Part shown: positions 1 through 6,884 of the stretch, piece by piece
Layout: every line of letters begins with the position of its first letter
Numbering within the stretch: the stretch's first letter is position 1
Assembly (NCBI GenBank): GCA_964629825.1
Contig: CAZVUW010000098.1
Coordinates: 1-11,864 of the forward strand
DNA length: 11,864 nt
Origin: CAZVUW01 sp964629825
GTDB lineage: Bacteria > Actinomycetota > Nitriliruptoria > Euzebyales > Egibacteraceae
Direction: 5' to 3'
Translations under genes and position numbers: made by a program
The notes under the pieces: generated by a model
The model's input: only the letters and a program-made list of their open reading frames with translations
What the model was told of the DNA's origin: nothing
Database searches by the model: none

Positions 1-405
1 TACCGCTCGTCGGGGCCCGGCGGCCAGTCGGTGAACACCACCGACTCGGCGGTGCGCATCACCCACCTGCCGACCGGCACGGTCGTGTCGATGCAGGACG
101 AGAAGTCGCAGCTGCAGAACAAGGAGAAGGCCCTGCGCGTGCTGCGCGCGCGGCTGCTCCAGGCCGAGCAGGAGAAGATCGCGCGCGAGCGCGCTGACGC
201 CCGCGCCGCCCAGATCGGCACGGGCGACCGGTCGGAGAAGATCCGCACCTACAACTTCCCGCAGAGCCGGATCACGGACCACCGCATCGGCTTCACCACC
301 CACGCCCTGTCCGACGTCCTCGGCGGCGATCTCGGCGCGGTGCTGGAGGCGCTGGTCGCCGAGGAGCAGCGCCGGCGCCTGGCCGCCCTCTCCGAGCAGC
401 AGTAG
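1..405 (+). CDS. prfA: Peptide chain release factor 1, C-terminal part (5' truncated by window)
   Basis: Class I release factor that recognises UAG/UAA in the ribosomal A site and triggers peptidyl-tRNA hydrolysis. The open frame runs from base 1, so the gene begins outside the window. The internal GTG at base 31 is a Val codon, not the start. The first residues contain SGPGGQSVNTTDSAVR; GGQ is the catalytic loop and its Gln is codon 25-27. The NTTDSAVR continuation and the downstream GDRSEKIRTYNFPQSRITDHR block are RF1-like; RF2 usually reads NRTESAVR after GGQ. The anticodon-reading tripeptide lies upstream and is not visible. The gene ends in TAG at 403-405, four bases before prmC. Its neighbour's product methylates the GGQ glutamine, so substrate and enzyme are encoded together. 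Confidence 0.97.
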   Translation, partial: YRSSGPGGQSVNTTDSAVRITHLPTGTVVSMQDEKSQLQNKEKALRVLRARLLQAEQEKIARERADARAAQIGTGDRSEKIRTYNFPQSRITDHRIGFTTHALSDVLGGDLGAVLEALVAEEQRRRLAALSEQQ

Positions 406-409
406 CGCC

Positions 410-1285
410 GTGCCGCCAGACGGCTCGGTGGCGGCCGCGCTGTCCGCGGCCAGGGCCCAGCTGGAGGCCGCCGGAGTCCCCACCCCCGACGTCGACGCCG
501 CCCTGCTGGTGGCGCATGTGACCGGCTGGTCGCGCTCGCGGGTGCGTACGTCGGCAGACGAGCCGCTCCCGCGGGGGGCTGCCGATGCGCTGGCCGAGCT
601 GGTGCGCCGTCGCGCCGCGCGTGAGCCGCTGCAGCTGCTGCTCGGCAGCATCGGCTTCCGCCACCTCGACGTCGAGGTGCGCCCGGGCGTCTTCATCCCG
701 CGCCCGGAGACCGAGACGCTCGCCGGCGAGGCCATCGCACGCACCCCACGCGGGGGTCTGGTCGTCGAGCCCTGCACCGGCACCGGCGCGGTCGCCTGCG
801 CGGTGGCGACGGAGGCCGCTGCCCTCGTCCACGCCACGGATATCTCGACCGACGCCGTCGCCCTCGCCCGCGCCAACGCCGCCGCGACCGGCGCCAGGGT
901 CGAGGTCCATCACGGGGACCTGTTCGCGCCCCTGCCGGCGGAGCTGCGCGGCCGCGTCGACGTGGTCGTCAGCAACCCGCCATACATCGCCGACGCCGAG
1001 GTCGCCACTTTGGAGCCCGAGGTGCGCGACTGGGACCCGCACACCGCCCTGGTGTCGGGGCCGACCGGGCACGAGGTCAGCGACCGCCTCATCGCCGAGG
1101 CGCCGGGCTGGCTGCGCCCGGGCGGCTGGCTGCTGATGGAGGTCGATGCCGCCCGCGCCGCCGAGGCGGCGTCGCGCTGCCGAGCCGCGGGGTACGTCGA
1201 GGTCGAGGTCGTGCGCGACCTGGCCGGGCGCGACCGGGTGGTGATCGCCCGGTACCCTCCGACCGTGCAGCGGGCGGGGAGCTGA
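410..1285 (+). CDS. prmC: Release factor glutamine N5-methyltransferase (HemK/PrmC family)
   Basis: SAM-dependent methyltransferase that modifies the GGQ glutamine of release factors in the cytoplasm, improving termination. It has 291 residues, normal for the family. An N-terminal helical substrate-binding domain (about 1-90) precedes the Rossmann-fold domain. The family hallmark FIPRPETE lies near residue 95-103, the SAM motif I reads EPCTGTGAVA (residues 120-129), and the catalytic NPPY is N189-Y192. NPPY binds the target glutamine. The start is GTG at 410, four bases after the prfA stop. The SD would lie inside the end of prfA and is weak, which suggests translational coupling. Motif I has Pro-Cys where many homologues have Asp-Leu-Gly or Asp-Leu-Cys. 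The identity is secure from motifs and from its place next to prfA. Confidence 0.96.
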   Translation: MPPDGSVAAALSAARAQLEAAGVPTPDVDAALLVAHVTGWSRSRVRTSADEPLPRGAADALAELVRRRAAREPLQLLLGSIGFRHLDVEVRPGVFIPRPETETLAGEAIARTPRGGLVVEPCTGTGAVACAVATEAAALVHATDISTDAVALARANAAATGARVEVHHGDLFAPLPAELRGRVDVVVSNPPYIADAEVATLEPEVRDWDPHTALVSGPTGHEVSDRLIAEAPGWLRPGGWLLMEVDAARAAEAASRCRAAGYVEVEVVRDLAGRDRVVIARYPPTVQRAGS

Positions 1286-1286
1286 T

Positions 1287-3668
1287 TTGGGCGGCGCGTC
1301 AGACGAGGAGTTCGGCGCCGTTCTGCGTGCCCTGCGAACGGTCGCGGGGCTGAGCCAGGAGGAGCTGGCCGAGCGCGCACAGCTGTCGGCCAAGGCGATC
1401 AGCGCCCTGGAGCGGGGGGAGCGGCGCCGGCCCTACCCGCACACCGTCCGGGCGCTCGCGACCGCGCTGGACCTGGACGACGCGGCGCGCGCTCGGCTGC
1501 TGGCGGCCGTGCCGTCGCCAGCGCGCCCGGCTGCGGGGAGCCCGGCGGCGGAGCCAGCGACCGCTTCGGCAACAACGGTCTCGGCGACCGCGAGCCCATC
1601 ACCTGCGGCGGGGGCGCCGGACCGCATGCTCGCTGCGCCGGCTACGCAGCTGCTCGGCCGGGACGGTGACATCGCGGTCCTCGTGCGGCTGCTGGGGGAG
1701 CCCTCGGTGCGCCTGGTCACCGTGACCGGGCCGGGCGGGGTGGGCAAGACCCGGGTGGCGCTGGGAGTGGCCGAGTCGCTGCGCGCGGCCGGGGTCGGAG
1801 AGGTCGCGGTTGTGGCGCTGGCGGCGGTCTCCGAGGAGCATCACGTCTGGCCGGCGGTCGCCTCGGCGCTCAGCGTCCCTGCCACTGGGGGCGTGCCGCC
1901 GCTCGAGGCTTTGGCGGGCGACCTCGCCGAGCGGGATCTCGTGCTGATACTCGACAACCTCGAGCACGTGCTGGGCATCGCCCCGCAGCTGGCGTGGCTG
2001 CTCGGAGCGGCGCCGCGCCTGCGGGTGCTCGGCACCAGCCGGGCGGCGCTGCGCATCCGGGGCGAGCGCGACTACGCGTTGCCGCCGCTGTCCCTGCCGA
2101 GGGCGGACGGCTCGGACGTCGCCGCCTCCGAGGCGGTCGCGCTGTTCATCGACCGCGCCCGCGACGTGCAGCCGGACTTCACGGTCGACGCCGACAACGC
2201 GGCCTCCGTGGTGGCCCTGTGCCGGCGCCTCGACGGGCTGCCGCTGGCGATCGAGATCGCGGCCGCGCAGCTGCGGCATGTGGACCTGGACGTGCTGGTC
2301 GCGCGGCTCGACCGCGTGCTCGGCTCGCCGGGCCAGGCCGACCTGCCCGCCCGCCAGCGCACGCTGCGCGAGACGCTGCGCTGGAGCCACGACCGGCTCG
2401 ACGCGGCCGCGCAGGCCGTCTACCGGCGCGTCGGCGTCTTCCGCGACGGGTGGACCCTCGAGGCGGCCGAGGCCGTGGCCTCGGGTCCCGATCTGTCACC
2501 TGACGACGTCCTGCCCGCGCTGGGCGCCCTCGTGGACCAGTCGTTGGTAGTCGTCGACCGCAGCGGGCCGCTGCGCTACCGGATGCTGGAGCCGGTGCGC
2601 CAGCACGCCCTCGAGCGGCTGGAGGACGCTGGCGAGGCCGCGGCCGTCCGCAGCCGGCACGCGCGCTGGTTCGCCGACCTGGCGTTCCGGCCCGGTCCGA
2701 CCCCGGTCGACGCGCGCGGGCTCGAACGCTACGCCCGGCTCACGCCCGAGCACCGCAACGTGATCGCCGCCTTCGAGCTGCTCCTGGATGAGGATCCAGC
2801 CACGGCCGCTCAGCTCGCCTGGGACATGTGGGGCATCTGGCTGGCGCGAGGGCACCGGGTCGAGGGGCTCGCCCTGGCGGAGCGCGCCGTGACCAGGGCG
2901 CCGCACCCGGCCGCGCTCTGCCGTGCGGCGGTGCCCGCTGGCATCCTCGCGTTCCTCGAGGCCGACCTGGCGCGCAGCGTGACCCTCCTCGAGCAGGGGC
3001 TGCGGGCCGCCGAGGAGACGGGCGACACCTGGCTGCGCGGCCATGCCCTGTCGACGCTCGGGACGATCGCCAGCCTCCAGGATCGCCTCGACGAGGCGGA
3101 GGAGCTCCTTGCCGCCTCGCTCGCCGAGGTCGAGGCCGCCGGTGACATCGGACAGGTCGCGCTGACCGAGCTGGCGCGCGGAACGCTGTCGCTGCGTCGC
3201 GGTGATCGAGCCCAGGCGCGGGAGCGCTTCGAGCGCGGCGCCGCCGCGGCCCTGCGCTCGGGACACCTGCCGGGCGTCGACATGAGCCTGCTGCTGCTCG
3301 GCGAGCTCGCCAGCGCCGAGGGTGATCAGGAGGCCGCCGAGGCCCACCTGCGCGGCGCGCTCCAGGCCGCGATCGACGTCGGCGAGCCGCTCCAGATCGG
3401 CGCCTGCGCGGAGGCCCTCGCGCTGGTCGCCGCCCGCCGCGGTCGTCTGGTGCGAGCCGCCCAGGCGTTCGGCATCGCCGACCGGGTGTTCGCCCAGGCG
3501 CGCGGGCAGCGCTACGCGCACCTGATCACAGACGCCGCGGCGCTGCGCGATGGACGGGCGGCGGTCCGCGAGGCGCTCGGCGATGACGCCTGCGCGGCCC
3601 TCGCCTCCGCGGCTGCGGCGCTGTCTGACCGGGAGGCCTTCGAGCTGCTGCTCGATCCCTCGGCCTAG
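1287..3668 (+). CDS. XRE-type HTH / NB-ARC-like ATPase / TPR transcriptional regulator
   Basis: A large multidomain regulator of 793 residues. An N-terminal XRE helix-turn-helix (about 8-62, with LSQEELAERAQLSAKAIS and the typical YPHTVRALA block) is followed by an Ala/Pro/Thr-rich linker (about 73-115). Next comes a STAND-type ATPase with Walker A GPGGVGKT at 148-155, Walker B LVLILDN ending near Asp223, and the GLPLA box at 317-321. A winged-helix-like region (about 358-450, with RYRMLEPVRQHALERL) and a long Ala/Leu/Glu-rich TPR-like helical region to the C terminus complete it. Proteins of this kind (COG3903-like) are thought to act as ATP-gated switches whose TPRs sense a partner or ligand. 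The target and ligand here are unknown. The TTG start at 1287 is supported by GGGGAG at 1276-1281, five bases upstream, and lies one base after the prmC stop, so coupled translation is likely. Codon use matches its neighbours and nothing is broken. It is not a usual neighbour of prmC. Confidence 0.9.
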   Translation: MGGASDEEFGAVLRALRTVAGLSQEELAERAQLSAKAISALERGERRRPYPHTVRALATALDLDDAARARLLAAVPSPARPAAGSPAAEPATASATTVSATASPSPAAGAPDRMLAAPATQLLGRDGDIAVLVRLLGEPSVRLVTVTGPGGVGKTRVALGVAESLRAAGVGEVAVVALAAVSEEHHVWPAVASALSVPATGGVPPLEALAGDLAERDLVLILDNLEHVLGIAPQLAWLLGAAPRLRVLGTSRAALRIRGERDYALPPLSLPRADGSDVAASEAVALFIDRARDVQPDFTVDADNAASVVALCRRLDGLPLAIEIAAAQLRHVDLDVLVARLDRVLGSPGQADLPARQRTLRETLRWSHDRLDAAAQAVYRRVGVFRDGWTLEAAEAVASGPDLSPDDVLPALGALVDQSLVVVDRSGPLRYRMLEPVRQHALERLEDAGEAAAVRSRHARWFADLAFRPGPTPVDARGLERYARLTPEHRNVIAAFELLLDEDPATAAQLAWDMWGIWLARGHRVEGLALAERAVTRAPHPAALCRAAVPAGILAFLEADLARSVTLLEQGLRAAEETGDTWLRGHALSTLGTIASLQDRLDEAEELLAASLAEVEAAGDIGQVALTELARGTLSLRRGDRAQARERFERGAAAALRSGHLPGVDMSLLLLGELASAEGDQEAAEAHLRGALQAAIDVGEPLQIGACAEALALVAARRGRLVRAAQAFGIADRVFAQARGQRYAHLITDAAALRDGRAAVREALGDDACAALASAAAALSDREAFELLLDPSA

Positions 3669-3744
3669 CCGGCCGCCTGCCCCGGCGCCTCTGCCACTGA
3701 CGCCCCGGACACAGCCAACCACGGCTCGGTGGCAGCCCACCCAG

Positions 3745-3794
3745 GCCTCGATGTTGTTTTCGACGGACATGTCCGTCGAAAACAACACCGAAGC
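3745..3794. terminator. 50-bp near-perfect palindrome; I-shaped terminator or operator
   Basis: Bases 3752-3787 form a perfect 36-bp palindrome centred on ACATGT (3767-3772). It extends to 50 bp with only two mismatches (3751/3788 and 3747/3792). The inner core GACGGACATGTCCGTC is flanked by a T4 run on the left and an A4 run on the right, an AT-rich island in very GC-rich DNA. It starts 76 bases after the regulator's stop. As RNA it would fold into one long hairpin with a minimal loop and no U-tract after it, like the I-shaped terminators reported in actinobacteria. The symmetry and AT-rich arms would equally suit a dimeric repressor operator, for example of the TetR type, but no such gene is in the window. 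The palindrome is certain; its role is inferred. Confidence 0.5.
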
Positions 3795-3801
3795 GGGTGG
3801 T

Positions 3802-3842
3802 GGGCGAGTGAGCGGGCGAGTGGATGAGTGAGCGGGCGAGTG
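3802..3842 (+). repeat. Short GAGTG-rich direct repeats
   Basis: GGGCGAGTG occurs three times, at 3802-3810, 3814-3822 and 3834-3842. The longer unit GAGTGAGCGGGCGAGTG occurs exactly twice with a 20-base period (3806-3822 and 3826-3842). The array lies just right of the palindrome. It could be a protein-binding array or simple tandem slippage; the sequence does not decide between them. Confidence 0.6.
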
Positions 3843-3924
3843 TGGGAGCGGTGTGGGTGGTGGCGGCAGCGGCTCCGACGGACAGTCGGTGGTGCAAGGA
3901 AGCCGCTCTGCAGGAGGCCGTGAC

Positions 3925-4138
3925 ATGTCCATCTCGCTGTGGCCCGCCGAGACGGTACCCGTCCTGCGGGAGACCCGGCCGGCCGTGTGCGCCGTGCTCG
4001 GCCGAGAAGGCCAGCCGCGGCTGTCCACCGTGCGCGCCGGCGTCGGGATGGCTCATGGCCGACGAGGGCGGTGGGAAGCCGGGCGGCCCTCCAGTGGGGG
4101 AGCGCCCCGAAGTGGTGGCCGAGCCCACGACCCTCTAG
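3925..4138 (+). pseudogene. Possible degraded or frameshifted short gene upstream of tsaC
   Basis: A perfect AGGAGG (3912-3917) sits seven bases before the ATG at 3925. The first 40 or so codons (MSISLWPAETVPVLRETRP, then AVCAVLGREGQPRLSTVRAG) use G/C at almost every third position, as a real gene here would. The stretch AVCAVLGREGQPRLSTVR faintly resembles the first strand pair of the PPOX / F420-dependent split-barrel family (pattern AVLATVxxDGxPRLSPV). From about 4045 this frame loses its codon bias. The frame one base later then becomes GC3-rich (GWLMADEGG to PTTL) and ends at TAG 4136-4138. That looks like a frameshifted remnant, or a sequencing indel. The upstream frame also runs without a stop into tsaC, so it could instead give tsaC a 75-residue N-terminal extension. 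Family assignment is weak. Confidence 0.28.
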
Positions 4139-4141
4139 CGT
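4136..4141 (+). promoter_or_regulatory. Possible -10 element of a near-leaderless tsaC transcript
   Basis: TAGCGT fits the actinobacterial TANNNT -10 pattern and ends eight bases before the tsaC ATG, which itself has no SD. Transcription from here would give a leaderless or nearly leaderless message. No good -35 is visible at 17 bases (TGGTGG at 4113-4118 is poor), so the call is tentative. Confidence 0.3.
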
Positions 4142-4149
4142 TTCCGACC

Positions 4150-4899
4150 ATGAGCGAGGTCCTGGCGGTAGACGACCCCACGGCGCGCGACCGCGCGGTG
4201 GCTGTGCTGCGCTCCGGTGGACTGGTGGTTGCGCCGACCGACACCGTCTACGGCGTGCTGGTCGACGCGTTCGCCCGCGACGCCACGCAGCGCCTGCTGA
4301 TCGCACGCGAGAGCGGCCGCGACTCGCCGCTGACGGTGCTGATCCGCAGCCCGCGCCAGATCATCGGCCTCACCGACCAGACCAACGAGGCCGGCGACCG
4401 GCTCATGGCGGCCTTCTGGCCCGGCCCGCTGACCCTGGTGTTCCAGGCCGGCGCGGCGCTCGGCTGGGACCTCGGCAACACGCGCGGCACCGTCGCGATC
4501 CGCATGCCCGCCGACGAGACCCTCCACGACCTCATCGCCGACGTCGGCCCGCTGGCCTGCAGCAGCGCCAACCTGGCCGGCGGCGACCTGCCCACGACGG
4601 TCGAGGAGGCGCAGGCCCAGCTCGGCGCCAAGGTCGACCTCTACCTGGACGGGGGGGTCCGCGACGGCCTGCGCTCCACCGTGGTCGACGTCAGCCGCGG
4701 TGGCGCCGAGATCCGCCGGCCCGGCGCCATCTCCGCCGACGACATCGTCGAGGTCGCCACCGGCGCGGTCGGCTGGGGCCGCCCGACGGGCGAGCAGCCC
4801 TCGGAGCCGCCCGCACACCAGCCGATCCCAGACGACCCGGGCGCGCACGAGCAAGCCGCGCACGAGGGGACCGGAGCAGAGGAGCCCGAGGTCGGCTGA
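4150..4899 (+). CDS. tsaC: L-threonylcarbamoyladenylate synthase (YrdC/TsaC-Sua5 family)
   Basis: Makes threonylcarbamoyl-AMP from threonine, bicarbonate and ATP, the first step of t6A modification at position 37 of ANN-decoding tRNAs. The 249-residue protein has one YrdC domain (about 5-200) and no C-terminal Sua5 domain. Visible motifs are APTDTVYG (28-35), TRGTVAIRMP near residue 117-126, and SSAN (138-141), which supplies the SxN of the active site. The usual KxR motif aligns with R53-E54-S55, so Lys is Arg and the second Arg is Ser, which is unusual. The last 45 or so residues are an acidic, Pro/Glu-rich tail that looks disordered. The ATG at 4150 matches the family N terminus but lacks an SD; an in-frame ATG at 3925 behind AGGAGG is the alternative start. 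In actinobacteria this gene usually follows prmC directly. Confidence 0.92.
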   Translation: MSEVLAVDDPTARDRAVAVLRSGGLVVAPTDTVYGVLVDAFARDATQRLLIARESGRDSPLTVLIRSPRQIIGLTDQTNEAGDRLMAAFWPGPLTLVFQAGAALGWDLGNTRGTVAIRMPADETLHDLIADVGPLACSSANLAGGDLPTTVEEAQAQLGAKVDLYLDGGVRDGLRSTVVDVSRGGAEIRRPGAISADDIVEVATGAVGWGRPTGEQPSEPPAHQPIPDDPGAHEQAAHEGTGAEEPEVG

Positions 4900-4909
4900 C
4901 CGTCCTGCG

Positions 4910-4959
4910 GATGGCTGGACGCTTGGGTGGCTGATCAGCCACCCAACCGTCCACCCATC
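4910..4959. terminator. 50-bp near-perfect palindrome after tsaC; probable I-shaped terminator
   Basis: The inner 24 bp (4923-4946, TTGGGTGGCTGA and its reverse complement) is a perfect palindrome with TGATCA at its centre. It extends to 50 bp with two C/C mismatches (4922/4947 and 4915/4954). It begins 11 bases after the tsaC stop, a typical terminator position, and has no T-run. The RNA hairpin would be long and GC-rich. The following gene, rpiB, starts 112 bases further on with its own SD. Confidence 0.55.
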
Positions 4960-5070
4960 GGTCGGGAGGCTGGTGAGCGAGCCCGGTCGAGGCCGGCGCT
5001 ACGCCCGGTGTGCGGAGCGCCCCGCGGCGTCTGGCACGATGCTCGCCCCGACAGCCACACGGAGAGGTCC

Positions 5071-5580
5071 ATGCGCATCACCATCGGGTCAGATCACGCC
5101 GGGTACGAGCTGAAGACTCACCTCGTCGCCGTCCTCGAGGAGGCCGGGCATGAGGTGAACGACCTCGGCACCTTCAGCCCCGAGCCGGTCGACTACCCGC
5201 CGATCTGCGCCGAGGTCGGCCGTCAGGTGGTCGACGGGCGCGCGGACCGCGGCATCGTGATCGGCGGCAGCGGGCAGGGGGAGCAGATCGCGGCGAACAA
5301 GATCCGCGGCGTGCGCGCCGCCCTCTGCAACGACCTCTACACCGCGACCATGTCGCGCTCGCACAACGACGCGAACGTGCTCGCGATGGGAGGGCGTATC
5401 GTTGCGGCTGGGCTCGCCGAGGAGATCCTGTCGGTGTGGCTCTCGACGCCCTTCGAGGGCGGGCGCCACCAGCGGCGCATCGACCAGATCAGCGAGATAG
5501 AGGCCTCCGTCGCAGCGACCGGCCAGCAGGTGCAGGCCGCCGGCAGCGACGTGACAGGCCAGGGAGAGGCTTCCCGATGA
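5071..5580 (+). CDS. rpiB: Ribose-5-phosphate isomerase B
   Basis: Interconverts ribose 5-phosphate and ribulose 5-phosphate in the pentose phosphate pathway. The 169-residue LacA/RpiB-fold protein begins with the phosphate-site motif GSDHAGYELK (residues 6-15). GGSGQGEQIAANK (about 65-77) places Ser67 and Glu71 in the catalytic loop, and HNDAN is at 98-102. Enzymes with GSGxGE, as described for Mycobacterium, use the Glu as base and lack the Cys found at this loop in E. coli RpiB. The C-terminal GGRHQRRIDQI is also typical. The ATG at 5071 is chosen because GGAGAGG (5061-5067) precedes it and it begins the conserved first strand; the frame stays open upstream to 4927, but without family similarity. 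Its TGA overlaps the glyA ATG by four bases (ATGA), so the two are translationally coupled. Confidence 0.95.
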   Translation: MRITIGSDHAGYELKTHLVAVLEEAGHEVNDLGTFSPEPVDYPPICAEVGRQVVDGRADRGIVIGGSGQGEQIAANKIRGVRAALCNDLYTATMSRSHNDANVLAMGGRIVAAGLAEEILSVWLSTPFEGGRHQRRIDQISEIEASVAATGQQVQAAGSDVTGQGEASR

Positions 5581-6839
5581 GCTACTACGGCCCCGACTAC
5601 GACGCCCTGCGCTCGGCCGACCCGGAGATCGCCGACGCACTCGACGCGGAGCTCGCCCGCCAGCGCGGAGGCCTCCAGCTGATCGCCAGCGAGAACTTCA
5701 CCTCGCCGGCGGTGCTGGCCGCCCAGGGGAGCGTGCTGACGAACAAGTACGCCGAGGGCTACCCCGGCCGGCGCTACTACGGCGGCTGCGAGCACGTCGA
5801 CGTGGCCGAGCGCCTGGCCATCGAGCGGGTCAAGGCCCTGTTCGGCGCCGAGCACGCCAACGTTCAGCCGCACGCCGGGGCGCAGGCCAACATGGCCGCC
5901 TACGTGGCCCTCGGCGTCCAGCACGGCGACACCGTGCTGGCCATGTCGCTGCCGCACGGCGGCCACCTGACCCACGGCTCGAAGGTCAACTTCAGCGGCA
6001 AGTGGTACGAGGTCGCCGCCTACGGCGTGCGTCGCGACGACGAGCTGATCGACATGGACGAGGTCGCGGACATCGCCCGCAAGACCCGTCCGAAGGTCAT
6101 CGTGGCCGGCGCCACGGCGTATCCGCGCCACATCGACTTCGAGGGCTTCCGCGCCATCGCCGACGAGGTGGGCGCCGCCCTCATGGTCGACGCCGCGCAC
6201 TTCGCCGGCCTGATCGCCGGCGGGGCCCACCCGTCGCCGGTGCCGTTCGCCGACGTCGTGACGTTCACGACCCACAAGACCCTGCGCGGCCCCCGCGGCG
6301 GGACGATCCTCTCCACCGCCGAGCACGCCAGCGCCGTCGACAAGGCCGTCTTCCCGATGCTGCAGGGCGGCCCGCTGATGCACGCGATCGCAGCCAAGGC
6401 GGTGGCGTTCAAGCTGGCGGCCACCGAGGACTTCGCCGACTACTCGCGGCGCATCGTCGAGAACGCCCGCGCCCTCGCCGACGGCCTGCGCGGACAGGGC
6501 CTGCGGATCGTCTCCGGCGGCACCGACATCCACTACCTCCTGGCCGACGTCACCCCGCTGGGGCTCACCGGCTCCGAGGCCGAGGAGCGCTGCGACGCGG
6601 CCGGCATCACGCTCAACAAGAACGCGATCCCCTACGACGAGCACCCGCCGATGGTCGCCTCCGGCATCCGCGTCGGGGTGCCCTCGGTCACCAGCCAGGG
6701 GATGGGCGTCGAGGAGATGCACACAATCGCCGAGCTGATCGGCCGGGTGCTGAAGAGCGCGGACGAGACCGCCGCGGTGCGCCGCGAGGTCTCCGAGCTG
6801 GTCGCCGGCTTCCCGGTGTACCCGGAGCCCGGGAGCTGA
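5577..6839 (+). CDS. glyA: Serine hydroxymethyltransferase
   Basis: PLP enzyme that converts serine and tetrahydrofolate to glycine and 5,10-methylene-tetrahydrofolate, the main source of one-carbon units for purines, thymidylate and methionine. It has 420 residues, the normal size for the bacterial enzyme. Landmarks are SENFTSPAVL near residue 40, YAEGYPGRRYYGG starting at Tyr58, HAGAQAN (99-105), the VDAAHFAGLI region carrying the PLP-binding Asp, and TTHKTLRGPRGG with the Schiff-base lysine K234. All expected motifs are present. The ATG at 5577 overlaps the rpiB stop and has GGGAGAGG at 5562-5569. The next gene, wecA, is only 45 bases downstream with no hairpin between, so rpiB-glyA-wecA may be one transcript. 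Confidence 0.97.
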   Translation: MSYYGPDYDALRSADPEIADALDAELARQRGGLQLIASENFTSPAVLAAQGSVLTNKYAEGYPGRRYYGGCEHVDVAERLAIERVKALFGAEHANVQPHAGAQANMAAYVALGVQHGDTVLAMSLPHGGHLTHGSKVNFSGKWYEVAAYGVRRDDELIDMDEVADIARKTRPKVIVAGATAYPRHIDFEGFRAIADEVGAALMVDAAHFAGLIAGGAHPSPVPFADVVTFTTHKTLRGPRGGTILSTAEHASAVDKAVFPMLQGGPLMHAIAAKAVAFKLAATEDFADYSRRIVENARALADGLRGQGLRIVSGGTDIHYLLADVTPLGLTGSEAEERCDAAGITLNKNAIPYDEHPPMVASGIRVGVPSVTSQGMGVEEMHTIAELIGRVLKSADETAAVRREVSELVAGFPVYPEPGS

Positions 6840-6884
6840 TCCGACGGCGCGGCGCGCGGACCTAGCGGACCGACGGGAGCCGAC

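Larger units (their letters stand above)
3669..4149. other. Intergenic region between the regulator and tsaC
   Basis: This is the only stretch longer than 300 bases without a firm gene. From left to right it holds about 75 bases with nothing recognisable, a palindrome (3745-3794), GGGCGAGTG direct repeats (3802-3842), a perfect AGGAGG (3912-3917) ahead of an ATG at 3925, a coding-like patch that changes frame (3925-4138), and a possible -10 just before the tsaC start. It reads as decayed or regulatory DNA rather than a missed full-length gene. Confidence 0.7.

Noticed and set aside
3752..3787. dif-like recombination site or insertion-sequence end
   Set aside because: It is a single perfect palindrome with no spacer, no partner inverted repeat and no recombinase or transposase gene nearby; it does not resemble the dif consensus I know.
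2496..4028. Minus-strand open frame across the regulator and the intergenic gap
   Set aside because: Within the regulator it is an antisense shadow, and in the gap it runs through the palindrome and repeats. No family features are seen.
5032..5046. TGGCAC-N5-TCGC resembling a sigma54 -24/-12 promoter before rpiB
   Set aside because: The -12 half lacks the expected TTGC, and actinobacteria generally have no RpoN.
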